Source: Phymorhynchus buccinoides (taxonomy: Eukaryota > Mollusca > Gastropoda > Neogastropoda > Raphitomidae). From it: a DNA stretch of 64,000 nt. The first letter of the stretch is position 1. Each line of letters starts with the position of its first letter. The DNA lies in assembly GCA_017654935.2 (NCBI GenBank), contig CM065695.1, positions 29,484,854 through 29,548,853 on the forward strand. The letters run 5' to 3'. Both the position numbers and the translations under genes were made by a program. Under the pieces are notes generated by a model that was given only the letters and a program-made list of their open reading frames with translations, ran no database searches and was not told the origin of the DNA. This document shows, piece by piece, positions 1-36,250 of the stretch.

Positions 1-232
<232 letters not shown>

Positions 233-834
233 CATCTCTCTTGGTGATTTGAATGATGTGTGCCATATTATATACAGAAGATTGTGGCGTAGGCCTAAAT
301 ATTACCCATGTGCCATTTAAATCAATCATTGTACCTTTTCCCGCCTTCAAGCCCTCTCCCCATCACCTTCCTGTATTATTCTTGTACATTGATGATGCAT
401 ATAGTGCTGTGTTATGTTTTTTCTGGATATTTACTTTTCTTGAATGCTTTGTATTATTATTATTTGTTACGCAAGCGCTTTATTTTTTTGTTAGCCTTTC
501 TTTAGCCTCAGGGCTGAGTGTAAGAAAATAAAATTGTATGCTTATCTTATAACTCTGATTAAACAAAATTTCGTTCGTTTTGAACCGAAAAACCGGTGCT
601 AAACTTTCGCTGTTCGAAAAACCGGTTCGAGTTGCTGTGAACCGGTGTTTTAACTGCAAACTGAAAGTAAGTTTTTTTTAGAATAATGCATTCTTTTCGA
701 AAAACAACACTGATTCTCCGCGCAGATTGAGTGTTTGTAAACCAAGAGTAGCTGTTTCTAGTTTGTGGTGGTGTATGGCTTAAATTTGACTTTGACTGAG
801 TGTTGAGTTGAGTGTGTGTGTCATAAGTTTCTTT

Positions 835-836
<2 letters not shown>
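233..836. other. Intergenic DNA with fragments of older repeats
   Basis: No gene seen. The stretch at about 487-540 (a run ending in AATAAAATTG) looks like a retroelement tail. From about 570 an AACCGGTT-rich segment begins; a related one lies at about 975-1040 in opposite orientation, so 570-1040 may be an old inverted-repeat element interrupted by the (TG)n run. Confidence 0.4.
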
Positions 837-881
<45 letters not shown>

Positions 882-908
882 ACGTGCGTGTATGTGTGTG
901 TGTGTGAA
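837..908. repeat. (TG)n microsatellite
   Basis: TG dinucleotide run with a CACGTGCG interruption near 881. Confidence 0.95.
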
Positions 909-1169
909 TATTCTGACAAATAAATATATGTTTGCATAGGTGAAACTAGTGATGCGAGTCCTGGTTTTAAAAAAACGGTTCGAAGAGGGAAAACCAGTTT
1001 AAAACCGGTTCGGATTTTTGAACCGGTTCTCAACTCTAATTCGGACGGACAGTAGAGAAACGCACAGACCCTCGTTCCCATCACATTGTACTCCCGCTCT
1101 TGTGGAACTGCAGGAGTACAAAATACCGGTAGGATAAAGATTTTTGGACAAAAACGGGGAAAGACTGTC

Positions 1170-1722
1170 GATGCTTTTAAAGGTGCACCTTGACGGATGA
1201 AGTTTTTTGTTGTTGCAAGAAACACGTCGAGATCACAAGAAAGACAGCCTTTTCAAGGATCGGAACACTCACTTTCCTCTGGTTTCCTAGAAATCAAACC
1301 GTCAAAACGGCGGTTCATCCTTGGCGGAGATGCTGGAGAGATAAGCCATTTTGGATGGGGTGGGTGGAGGTCACTCATTGTGGTCACCTTTTTTGTTTTT
1401 TTCTAGTGCTGTCAAAATAAATTGGAGCTATTTTCTTTGTTCTGAGCGAAACTCCTTTAGGTAAACTGTATGAAAAATAAAAATTATTGTGATAATTTCG
1501 TGCAAGCGATTTGGTCTAAACTCATGCGGCCATTAAAAATAAAATTTGACTTCCGGCACCTCCGCCAAGGAGGAATCGCCGATTTGACGGTTTGATTTTT
1601 GGTAAACCAGAGCAAAGTGAGTGTTGCAATCTCTGTAAAGGGTGTTTTTCTGGTTATCTCTACGTGTTTCTTGCAAAAAACTAATCCGTCAGGGTGCCCC
1701 TCTAACATAATGGAAGCGTGTC
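1170..1722. mobile_element. Foldback (long inverted repeat) element
   Basis: About 1175-1345 and the reverse complement of about 1545-1715 align over roughly 170 bp. Shared blocks include a TGACGGAT...GCAAGAAACACGT segment, a CACTCACTTT segment, AATCAAACCGTCAAA and CTTGGCGGAG. The arms are diverged by roughly 15-20% and enclose a spacer of about 200 bp. No coding capacity is seen, so it is a non-autonomous hairpin or MITE-type element. Confidence 0.75.
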
Positions 1723-1859
1723 GTGAACAGCGCAAAGATTGGCGAAAGCATCTTTTACAACTCAGCTGACAACGATTTTCATGAGGCACACACAGGGCGT
1801 GGCCATTGCTCTAGTGCCGAAAATCGACCCTGCAGGCACCTAGAATATTGGATGATATC

Positions 1860-2505
<646 letters not shown>

Positions 2506-2544
2506 ATGCCTTTTAGATACCGAGAAAAAGCCAACGTTAAAGTT

Positions 2545-2599
<55 letters not shown>

Positions 2600-2612
2600 A
2601 CACACACACACA

Positions 2613-2701
<89 letters not shown>

Positions 2702-2788
2702 TGACACACACACACACACAGAGACTGACACACACAGACTGACACACACATACAGACACACAGAGACTGACACACACACACACAGACT

Positions 2789-2865
<77 letters not shown>

Positions 2866-2894
2866 TGACACACACACACACACACAGACTGACA

Positions 2895-2993
<99 letters not shown>

Positions 2994-3062
2994 TGACACA
3001 CACACACAAAGACTGACACACACACACACACACAGACTGACACACACACACACACACACAGA

Positions 3063-3142
<80 letters not shown>
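2545..3142. repeat. (CA)n array with CAGACTGA interruptions
   Basis: About 600 bp of CA dinucleotide broken at irregular intervals by the short phrase CAGACTGACA. The interruptions look like copies of one mutated unit spread by unequal exchange or slippage. Confidence 0.95.
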
Positions 3143-3143
<1 letters not shown>

Positions 3144-4392
3144 ACTCACACCCGGAAAACCGAAGAAGGATGAGAACGCGAGTGAGCCAAATGTTGACAC
3201 GAGTGAGCCAAATCATGAAAATAGAAAACGGACCAATTGGCGTTTGTGGGGGACCGAAATTTGATTGAGTGTTTGGGTTCCGGATTGATTTAACTGTCGT
3301 CAAACAACAAAAATGGTATTGAATCATGCAGGGGAGAAAGAAAGATAGGCTACAGTGACATGTAACATATGTGCATGATCATGCCCTCTTCATGGGCAGG
3401 TGGTCAGACAAGCTTACAAGTTACACGGAGGGAAAGTTGCATAGTCTATATCTTCATTGACCCAAACAACGAGTTTCATTTCTCGTTCTTTGATTGACCG
3501 AAGTTTGTGAGACTGATCGAAATGGTGCTATATTGTAGAAAAAAACCCCCAGTAAAAACATTTTGAGGCATTTTAAAAGGTTTTAAATGAAAAATAAAAT
3601 AAAGGTGGACCCCAAAAGGTGTCAAGTTCCCTCGCCTGCTCATTTGGGCTTGGTGTCCGAACGGACGGATGCACGTAGGCTTACTGACACACGCACGGAC
3701 AGACTTCACACAGACCAAACGAAAACAATAGTTCCCAAAGCTTTGCTCAGGATCTAAAAATGGCTGCGTGAGAGCGAAAGGGGAGAGGCGGGTGGGGGAT
3801 GAGGGGGCAGGAAAGGTGGAATGAGAGCCCATCTTCAACTGGGATTTCCTTTATACGGCTAGCCGTCTTGTTTCACATATCGCTATATGCGACGAGTCGT
3901 GCATAACAATAAGGCCTACATCGTGATAAAAAGTTGCCGATCATAGATAACCTTATAGTGTGGCATATTTTTAGTTCCTTTGGGGTAACTATGCGTGACT
4001 TTTTAAAACTCAAATGGACAGCTTTTCTTTGTTCACAGCCTCGATCGATCTCGTCACTGTGATGACGGGCGGGGGATGAGGGGTGGGAGGGGATTACTGT
4101 GATTAAGTCAAGCTTATTTTGCCTTGACACTGATTAATCTTTCAAGTGAACACAGCGTCATTTAAAAAAGTCATCACTCTTAAGCAGTAATTAACGTAAT
4201 GACATTTTCTTTGTTTCTTTGCACGAGAGTGTCTACTGGTTATGCCTGTCGTTGTTGGTATTCTGAAATCAACATAAAAGTATTATGGCTGTCTTTTATT
4301 TGATGACTTGGGGAGAAATATGGCAGGTCAATTAATTATTGCACCGGCCATTACCAAACGACAAAAAAAAAGATTTCTATCGCTTTGGCCTA
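3143..4392. other. Intergenic DNA, no recognisable gene
   Basis: Short reading frames exist on both strands but none has a recognisable domain or splice context. No repeat family was recognised. Confidence 0.4.
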
Positions 4393-5113
4393 CTTTAAAG
4401 GGAAAGCTACCGATCCCAGGGATCGGGTGTAGACTGCTAGCCTAGTCGCTGCGAAGTTCTGACTCGCAGTGGCCTTAAAGGGAAAGCTACCGATCCCAGG
4501 GATCGGGTGTAGACTGCTAGCCTAGTCGCTGCGAAGTTCTGACTCGCAGTGGCCTTAAAGGGAAAGCTACCGATCCCAGGGATCGGGTGTAGACTGCTAG
4601 CCTAGTCGCTGCGAAGTTCTGACTCGCAGTGGCCTTAAAGGGAAAGCTACCGATCCCAGGGATCGGGTGTAGACTGCTAGCCTAGTCGCTGCGAAGTTCT
4701 GACTCGCAGTGGCCTTAAAGGGAAAGCTACCGATCCCAGGGATCGGGTATAGACTGCTAGCCTAGTCGCTGTGAAGTTCTGACTCGCAGTGGCCTTAAAG
4801 GGAAAGTTACCGATCCCTGGGATCGGGTGTAGACTGCTAGCCTAGTCGCTGCAAAGTTCTGCCTCGCAGTGGCCTTAAAGGGAAAGCTACCGATCCGAGG
4901 GATCGGGTGTAGACTGCTAGCCTAGTCGCTGTGAAGTTCTGACTCGCAGTGGCCTTAAAGGGAAAGCTACCGATCCCTGGGATCGGGTGTAGACTGCTAG
5001 CCTAGTCGCTGCAAAGTTCTGCCTCGCAGTGGCCTTAAAGGGAAAGCTACCGATCCCAGGGATCGGGTGTAGACTGCTAGCCTAGTCGCTGTGAAGTTCT
5101 GACTCGCAGTGGC
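4393..5113. repeat. 80-bp tandem satellite, nine units
   Basis: Nine consecutive 80-bp units, with the GGAAAG phrase at 4401, 4481, 4561, 4641, 4721, 4801, 4881, 4961 and 5041. Each unit has a short palindrome around GATCCCAGGGATC and the phrase GCTAGCCTAGTCGCTG. Units 1-4 are identical. Units 5-9 alternate between two variants (GTGAAGTTCTGAC versus GCAAAGTTCTGCC), giving a 160-bp higher-order pattern. Confidence 0.97.
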
Positions 5114-5803
5114 TCGAGCAACAGGGAAAAAAAGAACGATTGAACCGTCTCTCTCGCCAGCAGCGATAAGAATAACGGCGCGCGCAAAGTTACACGTTTT
5201 ACGTCCTCTCGGCAAAGCCATACGGGATATTATTGTGACTTTAGATTTTGGTATAATGGGGGCGCGCGTGATAATAGGATTTTGCGCCCTCTTCGGCCTT
5301 TCGGCCATGTGGGGCATACTCAATAATACTGGGCGCGCGCCTCGCATGAACGCGTTATATATGCCGGCTGTGGGTTTAAGGAACTTGCAAATTTGTGGAC
5401 TTTAAATTTTTTTATTTTATTTCTCTGCTTTTAGCCAACTGTTATGCACCTAAATTATCTTCGAAAAACTGTGCTGTTAATGATATCCTCAGAATTTTGT
5501 TATTCAGTTTGGTACGTGCCATAGCAATGGCGTTTGTTTTTGCAAGAATCTTAGGTTATATGGGTGGACTTCTCACGGATTTGCTGTGTTGCACTAAACA
5601 GTTCCTGTAAAGCCAAGACTACAGCTCGCATTTACATGATAAAACCTATTTTTAAAAGGCCTACATGTAATTGTTTTACTTTTAATTGCTTCATCTTCGT
5701 TAACGCAATATTATATTTCTTGTAAGTTGCAGTGCGTGACTGGGGGGGGATATGAAGTCGACTGTGACGCACGCACGCACGCGCACGCACACACCGCGCA
5801 CAG

Positions 5804-5804
<1 letters not shown>
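5114..5804. other. CpG-containing single-copy DNA after the satellite
   Basis: An open frame of 98 codons (5109-5405, + strand) crosses the satellite edge but shows no recognisable domain, and the minus strand is also open over part of it. I do not call a gene. CGCGCG words cluster at about 5177-5345, unlike the AT-rich surroundings. Confidence 0.3.
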
Positions 5805-6308
<504 letters not shown>

Positions 6309-6395
6309 CGCGGCTGCCCACCACATTATCGGAGTTTTATGGACCAAAGGAGACAACTCGAGGGCCGCGCGGATATATGTTTTCTCGTGTACATT

Positions 6396-6535
6396 ATTAT
6401 TCCCCGTGGGGATACTGGGGGGAGGGTCTTTCAGTACAAATAGTTCTCGTCCTTCTGGAAGTCTGAGCAACTTCCTCTCTGTCATTCTCTTTCACTCTGC
6501 CTTTTCCCTTTGCTTACTATCCTCCTGTCCTTAAA
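6396..6535. repeat. Dispersed repeat, copy also inside PIGN intron 2
   Basis: The segment from CCCCGTGGGGATAC through CTTCTGGAAGT, CTTCCTCT and GTCATTCTCTTT matches about 16445-16600 with perhaps 80% identity. Both are on the + strand. It is an interspersed element fragment of unknown class. Confidence 0.65.
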
Positions 6536-6696
6536 AAAAAAAAAAATCCACTTAGACTTAGTCCAGTAATATGTTATCCCGTGAGCTTCTCCGAATTTGG
6601 AATGTGTTGGCTGAATGCAGCTGAGAGACCAGTCAAACCAGATACGTAGTTAACCCATAATGTCCATATGGCTTGGGAAGACAGAAGCAGAAGAAA

Positions 6697-6963
6697 AAGA
6701 AGGGGAGAACAGCTTTTCCTGCCTATCTCTCTGATCTTCTGCACATCTACTCTCCTACCAGACTACTCCGCTCCTCTTCAGACAATCGAACTTTCACTCT
6801 TCCTCGACCCAAAACAAAGACCTATGGCAACCGCACTTTCTCTTTCACCGCACCGAAAACATGGAATCAGCTCCCATTCACCACTCGCAACTCAGAAACA
6901 CTTCCACGCTTCAAAACCGCTCTAAAAACCCACTATTTCCGCCAGTCCCACAACCTCGATTAA
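6697..6963 (+). pseudogene. C-terminal end of a non-LTR retrotransposon (LINE) reverse transcriptase
   Basis: The reading frame that stops at 6963 encodes a stretch typical of the carboxyl end of CR1/L2/jockey-type LINE polymerases. It has YLSDLLHIYSPTRLLRSS near the start, then PRPKTKTYGNRTFSFTAPK, then WNQLPFTTRN and a final KTALKTHYFRQ. In this family that block lies after the catalytic domain; the YADD-containing part is missing, so this is a 5'-truncated insertion. The frame is intact through the block, which suggests a fairly recent insertion or mild decay. It is not a host gene. The match is from memory of the family pattern, so the clade (CR1, L2 or a relative) is not settled. Confidence 0.85.
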
Positions 6964-8552
<1,589 letters not shown>

Positions 8553-11180
8553 CAATCATCCCCCCGCCTCCTCCCCAACATGCTGAGTTCTCTACACATC
8601 TTATTTGATACGGATACCTTGGTAATACAATGTATGTAGAGTTTTTATGGCTTGTTTCATATAGTAAAAAAGAGTCTACTATTATTGATATAGTGGCCCC
8701 AAACTTGCTGCCCGGATTTGTAGAAATGTCCTAGCACTGATTTTGATGGGTCACCTTTCTTCGTGTGGCACCGTCTTTACACTAACTACGTATTTCCGTT
8801 TCCGTTTATGAACTCCAGCAGAACTCGGCGTGCGGATGTATACTTACTATTTCAGACTTGATCTTGATGATGTTCATCGGCAGAATCCAATTTTGGATAT
8901 AAACGCCAACGTGGGGAAAAACTCCCAAAATAGGATTGAACCGGTTGCAATGAACACACGCTTGTTTGAAAACGATATGGCAGCAAAAAAAGTTATACTC
9001 TTTGCACCTAGTGGCTAGTCCCAACTGGCCCAAGGCGGCAAGGCCAAGCTTTCAAAACTTAGCCTAGTAAATAGTAAAAAAAAAAATGAAACAGACTGCA
9101 ACGTCACTGGAACATACAGCAAACAAACAACTACACGACAAGTGCAAAGTGACGTTATTTTATTCACAAGAGACAAAACAAATAGTAGTTTTGTTACAGT
9201 ACTGCCATGGGTAGGGTGGTTATAAAATTTTAAAAAAATATTTACTTTTTGTCAAATCCTAATGAAATTTATGTCATTGGAAAGAGCCCGACAAGACCTT
9301 TAAAATGATACCCAAATTATCAAAATCGGTCAAAAATTGAGAAAGTTACGACGTTTTAAAATGATAGCTTTTTTTACATGAGCTATATAAGAAAATTTTG
9401 ATCAAGGTTACCGGCCCTTACCGTATCAATGTTTGGATGAATAAAACAGCCATAACTTTTTTTTTTTTTTACCAATAAACAAAACATTGGTACCAAAATA
9501 AAGCTTATTCAAAGGGGCAACATCAACCCCAAACATTAGACAGATTAGGCCTAAGCTTTTTGTGCGACTCACAAGATCGCAACATCAACATGAGCATGAC
9601 AGAAAACATGTCGGACAGGCTTCGACGTAACACCTCCCGACTTGTGGAGACCTTGAGCAGCATTGCGATTTATTGTAGATGCACCAAATTTGGTGTACTT
9701 GTAGAAAAATAATTAAATGTAACTAAGCATTTGTTTTAAAAAATTATGTAATTACCGTTCAGAAATGATAAACGAATGAATTGGACCCAAATATTGGATC
9801 GCTTGTCTCTCGCGATCGGCCGTCTTCGCGTAAAAAAAGATCGTTCCCGAATGACCGAGTAGGTGTCTGCTTCCCGAACGAAAGAAACTCGGAGGGTCAG
9901 CGCCAAGAATAACCACCAATAAAAACAAGCAAAGGAAGTGACCGTTTGGCACATTGCCAAAATCGCGGTTCGGATTTTCAACGAGAAAAATCGCTGCGGC
10001 TTGACCTAATTCCGTCGTTCCTACTTGTTGCGGCCATTTTGTCTTGACTTTTTAAATTTCCAAGTAATCCAACCCTAATCCTAACCCTATCCACTCCAGG
10101 GATCAATCTTGTCACAGGCCATTTGACCTATTAAGTTAATAGGTAATTTTTTCGTAAAATGATGTCATAATAAAAAAAACTAAAAAAAAGGAATACAACT
10201 TGAGTGCAACAAAAACTATTTGCTAGGAGTAGGACACTGTTGCGATCATTCACATAACATTAGTTTCACAGATCGCATACATGTTCAAAGAATGACATGA
10301 GAAAGGGGTTTTCTTTTGTTTTATCCATAAAGTTGCTAACACAACAGACATGAACTGATGAAGTAAACATAATAAATCACATGACCTCTTGCCTGCAAAA
10401 ACAATAGGTGACGGTCATTTCAAAATGGTATCACTATCAGTCGATGACCGGTGCTAAGAATAATCCTTGCCTATCCGGTATCCCTTTCCAGTTTCCTGGG
10501 CGTTCTATCCTAACCATATCCCGACCTGGAGAAAGGGATAGGACTAGGAGTAGCAGTGTCCAGTGAGTTAAGACATAACTTGAAATAAAAAAAATTGGCG
10601 TCGATACTGCGCAGATAGCTTTCACTGTGAGTCTACGTATCTAGGGTCCATGGTTACAGAAAGCTGCAGGACTCACACCAGCTAATTGCAATTTCATTGG
10701 GTGGCGATAACAGCAAGCGGCCATTTTGTCTTGATGTTTTTTTCCATTGCTAACTGGATCTGGATAAATAGTCGAATTTTAGTACGTAACGATGTTTTTT
10801 TCCATTGCTAACTGGATCTGTATAAATAGTCGAATTTTAGTACGTAACGGCCTCCCAAGCATCTACAATTGCTAAATAAAATGGCGACTGAGTTTCTGTT
10901 AGAATAGATCAGCATTTGAACATTGTTGAATTTTCAGCCGATTGGAAACGCGGCTCTGTTAGGCCCTAACCCCAATGACCATACATCAAATTCAATTTGA
11001 TTGGTTGTCTGAAAGCAGTCTGCTGAAAGCTGCCTCTTTTGTCACTTGCACTTTCGTCACTTGCACTTTTGTCTATTTTTCAAATACTTACTAATACTAT
11101 TACAGTATTAGTATCATTAGTAATAAACATTTAATTTATATAAATTGTGTTTTCAATTAAAATAATTTCATCTTGAAAAT
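8553..11180. other. Intergenic AT-rich DNA, no recognisable gene
   Basis: No domain-bearing reading frame. A 58-bp direct duplication lies at about 10731-10848 (ATTGCTAACTGGATCTG and GTCGAATTTTAGTACGTAAC repeated). The word GCGGCCATTTTGTCTTGA occurs at about 10031 and again at about 10718. Confidence 0.4.
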
Positions 11181-11253
11181 GCATGAGAACCATTAAAAAT
11201 GCCTTCATAATTGTAAGTTTGATTCTGCCTCGGGGGGTCATACTGAATCCCCT

Positions 11254-11353
11254 AATGGGGCTCTGCTCCTGTACGGTACCCCACCAGGGCCTGGGTGGCC
11301 CCTGGACCCCTGCTTTTCAGGTTTTTTTTCATTTGGGCGAGTTGCACCCATGC
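11254..11353. repeat. Dispersed repeat (GGGGCTCTGC...TTGCACCCATG family)
   Basis: A unit running from GGGGCTCTGC through CCCTGGACCCCTGC and TTTCAGG to GTTGCACCCATG. Related copies are at 26691-26782 and 29766-29831, all on the + strand. Class unknown. Confidence 0.6.
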
Positions 11354-11537
11354 ATAAAGAAGAGTGGCTTGGTTGTTAGTTTTAATGAAAGATACGTTCT
11401 AGCCGGACAACATACAACATACACACCTTGAAGTTGCCAAGCTTGATGAACTGCAGAAAGAGAGGCAACTTTAACTTTGTTAAAAACTATGCCTTACAAC
11501 TTCTAGGTTGTAAAAGCAGAACTCAAGCTTGCATCTG

Positions 11538-12292
11538 CAGGGTAGGACAGTAACTTTTTTTGCAGCCTGCCCTGGGGGCAGGTAGACAAATTTTTTACCT
11601 GACCCCCAGTTTTAGCCACCTGCCCGATAAATGAATGTGCCATGAGTGAAAAAGCTAGAAGAAAGTCTTCATGATTGGCCATCCTGTCACACAGCTCCTC
11701 GGGAATGACATAATTTTTTTTTCCACCCATGATAAGCAAAATGTTATCTTGACATTGTTAGAATCTGCAGTGCAGAAATAAAACGTTTAACTTGCAAAAA
11801 CGTTTTTTTGATTTCTTCTTGTCGGAACCCAAAGCACATGTCATAATATCTCTGCCATTTTGCCAAAGGCTGTCTGCAATTGACTGGCTAAGTATGCTTC
11901 ATTCTGATTGGATAATGAATTTTCTTTAAATCGGATAGCCATTTGTATAGACTATAGAGCAACTTAGCAAGACGTTGCTCGATACAAATAGCCATTTTGT
12001 ATCGAGCAAGACGTTGCTTGATACAACTATCCGATTTTGCGGAAGTGATGCTGACGTCAAGTCAAACTACTCGCGAGCGTGGTGATAGTAGGGCCTATCA
12101 TTGTTCATGTAGCCTGCGTTGTAGGCCTAGAACCTGACTTGCGGTTTTTACAACGGACTGAAATAAACTGGGTGAGATTTTTTTTCTAAGCACTTGTACT
12201 TGCCCGGCGGGCAGGTCATCGAGTTCGCCACCTGCCTGACACTTACGACTACCTGCCCAGGGCAGTCGGGCAGCCGTTACTGTCCGACCCTG
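11538..12292. mobile_element. hAT-like non-autonomous element with 17-bp TIRs
   Basis: The left end CAGGGTAGGACAGTAAC matches the reverse complement of the right end (CAGGGTCGGACAGTAAC) with one mismatch. The pentamer ATCTG flanks both sides (11533-11537 and 12293-12297), a 5-bp target duplication. CAGGG termini and a 5-bp duplication fit the hAT5-type group. Inside are cysteine- and glycine-rich short frames but no transposase. Confidence 0.75.
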
Positions 12293-12939
12293 ATCTGGCA
12301 CTACCACTGTACCACTTTCAGATATATACACAGGGTAATTCTCCAAAGGTACCTAAAACCCAGTCACCGCCTCAATGTAGGAGGAAACTACATTGAGTCA
12401 TAAACTTATAGTTATATATAATTTTCATCCCAAGTCGGAGTGTGGCTACCCACGTGGTGGGTTAATTAAAAACAGTCACAAACATAATGTTCTCATCCCT
12501 AGCTGGTGTATTTGTACCATAGTGTTCAAGTGTTTCGGCTGTTGGGATGATCCAGGTAGTCTTTTTAAAAAAAACAGGGTACGACATCAACAACAAAACA
12601 TAATTATCTCCCAGATCTGGTTGTCAATGCGCCATCAGTCGACTTTTTAAGTGAAGGCTGGTTAGACTACCACTGGGCTTCATGAGATCATTGCCCTTAG
12701 GTTTTAGTATTACGATCCTGACTGCTTTAAATCTTATTATGCTGCGGCAGTGCCATTAGCACAAGAAATCCAGTTGTTTGAGTGCCGAAACTTGTGGCTT
12801 TCGGTTTTTGAAGTCGCGAAAGTTCTTGGGGAATTAATTGCAGAAAAAAATTTAAGCACAAATTTCTGGGATCAGAGACTAGTTTAGGAAATCGTTATTG
12901 CAAGTTTCGTTGACGTAGTTTGTGTGATCTTTGACATAA

Positions 12940-13290
12940 AAAGTGTCTCCCCCCCCCCCCCCCATCGCTTAACACAAGTTTTGTTGATTGTGAATATTCT
13001 GGGTTGGAGGTGTTGAATTTTCTTCTGAAAACAATTGCCCCCCCCCCCCCCCCCCTGTCCGCTCAACAAGTTTGGTTGGTTGTGATTGTTCTGGGTTAGA
13101 CTTTGAGGTTTTGACATCAGCCACCCCTCCACACGCACACCCTCCCCCCACCCCGCTCAACAAGTGTTTTATGAAGTTCAGTTTCATTTCAGGTCTTGGG
13201 GTTTTCAGGAATTCTAGTTTAAAGTTTTGGGACCTACACCCACTTGCACACACCACACCCCCCCACCCCCCCCACCCCAATTTTCCATGC
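12940..13290. repeat. Degenerate tandem units each headed by a C tract
   Basis: C runs of 13-17 at about 12950 and 13039, and mixed C/CA tracts at about 13140 and 13255. After the runs comes a related phrase (GCTCAACAAGT, GTTGGTTGTGA, TTCTGGGTT). Three to four diverged units of about 90-120 bp. The minus strand is G-tract rich. Confidence 0.65.
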
Positions 13291-13710
13291 ATTGCAATTT
13301 TGCATGCCAAGATATTTTATGTGCCTTGGAACATGAGCATAACTTTGTTTGACAGTATGCGTATGCCTCTTAAGTCTAACTCATGTCTAACATAGTGCTT
13401 ATTAGTCAAGTGAAGTCATTAATCTCAAAATTCATTTGAAGTTGTGATGCATGTGTGAAGGGATTTCCGTTATAAAATAGATATTTTTGTGTGGTTGGTT
13501 TATTTTAAAAAAAATTTTTGGTGGGGGGCCAGAGTGGTTTTGTAATTGGTGATATAATTTACACATGTACTGATGTGGTGATGTATGCGCAGGTGCCAAG
13601 GCAGTGTGATATTACTCCATCATCAATCCACACTTTTATTTGTATTTTCCTTGATTGCAAAAGTCTCAGTTATTTAAGTTGAAAGGTGTTGCTATCTGGT
13701 GATTTGAAAC

Positions 13711-13890
13711 GTCATAGTGATGGAACTCTTTAGCAGCTATAAGTTCACATCGAAGGGATATTGCGACAAGACTCTTAATCTTATCAGTCATAATGGTGGA
13801 ACTCTTTAACGAAAGAAAGAAATTCAAGCTCTGCAGTGATAAGTTCACATCGAAGTGATATTGCAATAAGACTTGTCAGTCGTAATGCGA
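13711..13890. repeat. Tandem duplication just upstream of PIGN
   Basis: Two diverged copies of a module of about 100 bp containing ATGGTGGAACTCTTTA (or ATAGTGATGGAACTCTTTA), then ATAAGTTCACATCGAAG, then GATATTGC and AAGACT. The second copy ends about 55 bp before the PIGN start codon. It lies where promoter or 5' UTR sequence is expected, but no core promoter element was recognised. Confidence 0.6.
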
Positions 13891-13945
13891 GAGTGCTAAT
13901 TTTGCAATGTGAGAGGAGTAGAAGGCATCAGGAATAGGAAGGAGG

Positions 13946-34722
<20,777 letters not shown>

Positions 34723-35106
34723 GTAGGTCTGCTTATTTGGTCTTTACTGCAGTTTGTTTTGGATTCAACACTAGTACTGTTGTTTACTGTGGTGAACTGA
34801 CGAGCCATCTGAAGATTCAGTTTGGAAACAGACAAACATTGTACACGTTCTTGCCTTTCCACATCCTTCTTCTTCTTCTTGCATATAGCATCCTCCATCA
34901 ACAATTTGATGATTATGACGCTTACGACGTGGGGGGTTTCCAACTATCAGGATCTTGTATGAAGGACTTGCCAGCCACTCTATTTGTCAGTCCCCAAAAT
35001 CTTCCAAATACTCTTAGATTCTCCAAGAACTCGAGTCTTCCTGTTTCCAGAGCTTCCCTCCCGAAAAGGTGGAAACAAACTTTGCTTTTGCAGGTCTCTG
35101 CTGTGT

Positions 35107-36250
35107 AGGTCTGTGTGTGTGAGTTATATGGGCATAATACATTGTGCAACATGAACAGGTCTCTGTGTGTGAGTTATATGGGCATAATACATTGTGCAAC
35201 ATGAACAGGTTTCTGTGTGGGAATTATGTGGGCATAATACATTGTGCAACATGAATAGGTCTCTGTGGGAATTATGTGGGCATAATACATTGTGCAACAT
35301 GAATAGGTCTCTGCTGTGTGTGTGAATTATATGGGCATAATACATTGTGCAACATGAATAGGTCTCTGCTTTTGGGAATTATATGGGCATAATACATTGT
35401 GCAACATGAATAGGTCTCTTGTGGGAATTATATGGGCATAATACATTGTGCAACATGAATAGGTCTCTGCTGTGTGTGGGAATTATATGGGCATAATACA
35501 TTGTGCAACATGAATAGGTCTCTGTGTGTGAATTATATGGGCATAATACATTGTGCAACATGAATAGGTCTCTCCTGTGGGAATTATATGGGCATAATAC
35601 ATTGTGCAACATGAATAGGTCTGTTGTGTGTGGGAATTATATGGGCATAATACATTGTGCAACATCACATGAATAGGTCGCTGCTGTGTAGGAATTATAT
35701 GGGCATAATACATTGTGCAACATGAATAGGTCGCTGCTGTGTGAATTATATGGGCATAATACATTGTGCAACATGAATTGGTCTCTGTGGGAATTATATG
35801 GGCATAATACATTGTGCAACATGAATAGGTCTAATGTGTGGGAATTATACGGGCATAATACATTGTGCAACATGAATAGGTCTAATGTGTGGGAATTATA
35901 CGGGCATAATACATTGTGCAACATGAATAGGTCTCTGTGTGGGAATTATATGGGCATAATACACTGCAACATGAATAGGTCTCTGTGTGGGAATTATATG
36001 GGTATAATACATTGTGCAACATGAATAGGTCTCTGCTGTGTGGGAATTATATAGGCATAATACATTGTGCAACATGAATAGGTCTCTGCTGTGTGGGAAT
36101 TATACTGGCATAATAATACATTGTGCAGCATAAATAGGTCTCTGCTCTGTGGGAATTATATGGGCATAATACATTGTGCAACATGAACACTATTATATGG
36201 GCATAATACATTGTGCAACATGAATAGGTCTCTGCTGTGTGAATTATATG
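35107..36250. repeat. About 53-bp minisatellite, array 1
   Basis: About 20 copies of a unit containing GGGAATTATATGGGCATAAT, then ACATTGTGCAACATGAATAGG and TCTCTGCTGTGT. Unit length varies (about 46-60 bp) through the CTGTGTG part. Shorter arrays of the same unit occur at 38454-38835 and 57493-57875. Confidence 0.96.

Noticed and set aside
5109..5610. Possible small gene with hydrophobic segment after the 80-bp satellite
   Set aside because: The frame starts inside the satellite, the opposite strand is equally open, and no domain or splice signal supports it.
10060..10100. Telomere-like CCTAA repeats (CCCTAATCCTAACCCTATCC)
   Set aside because: Only two or three imperfect units; too short to call telomeric.
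34737..35108. A 13th PIGN exon in the open frame after exon 12
   Set aside because: The frame reads through the exon 12 donor into intron, and its translation does not match the PIGN C-terminal region.
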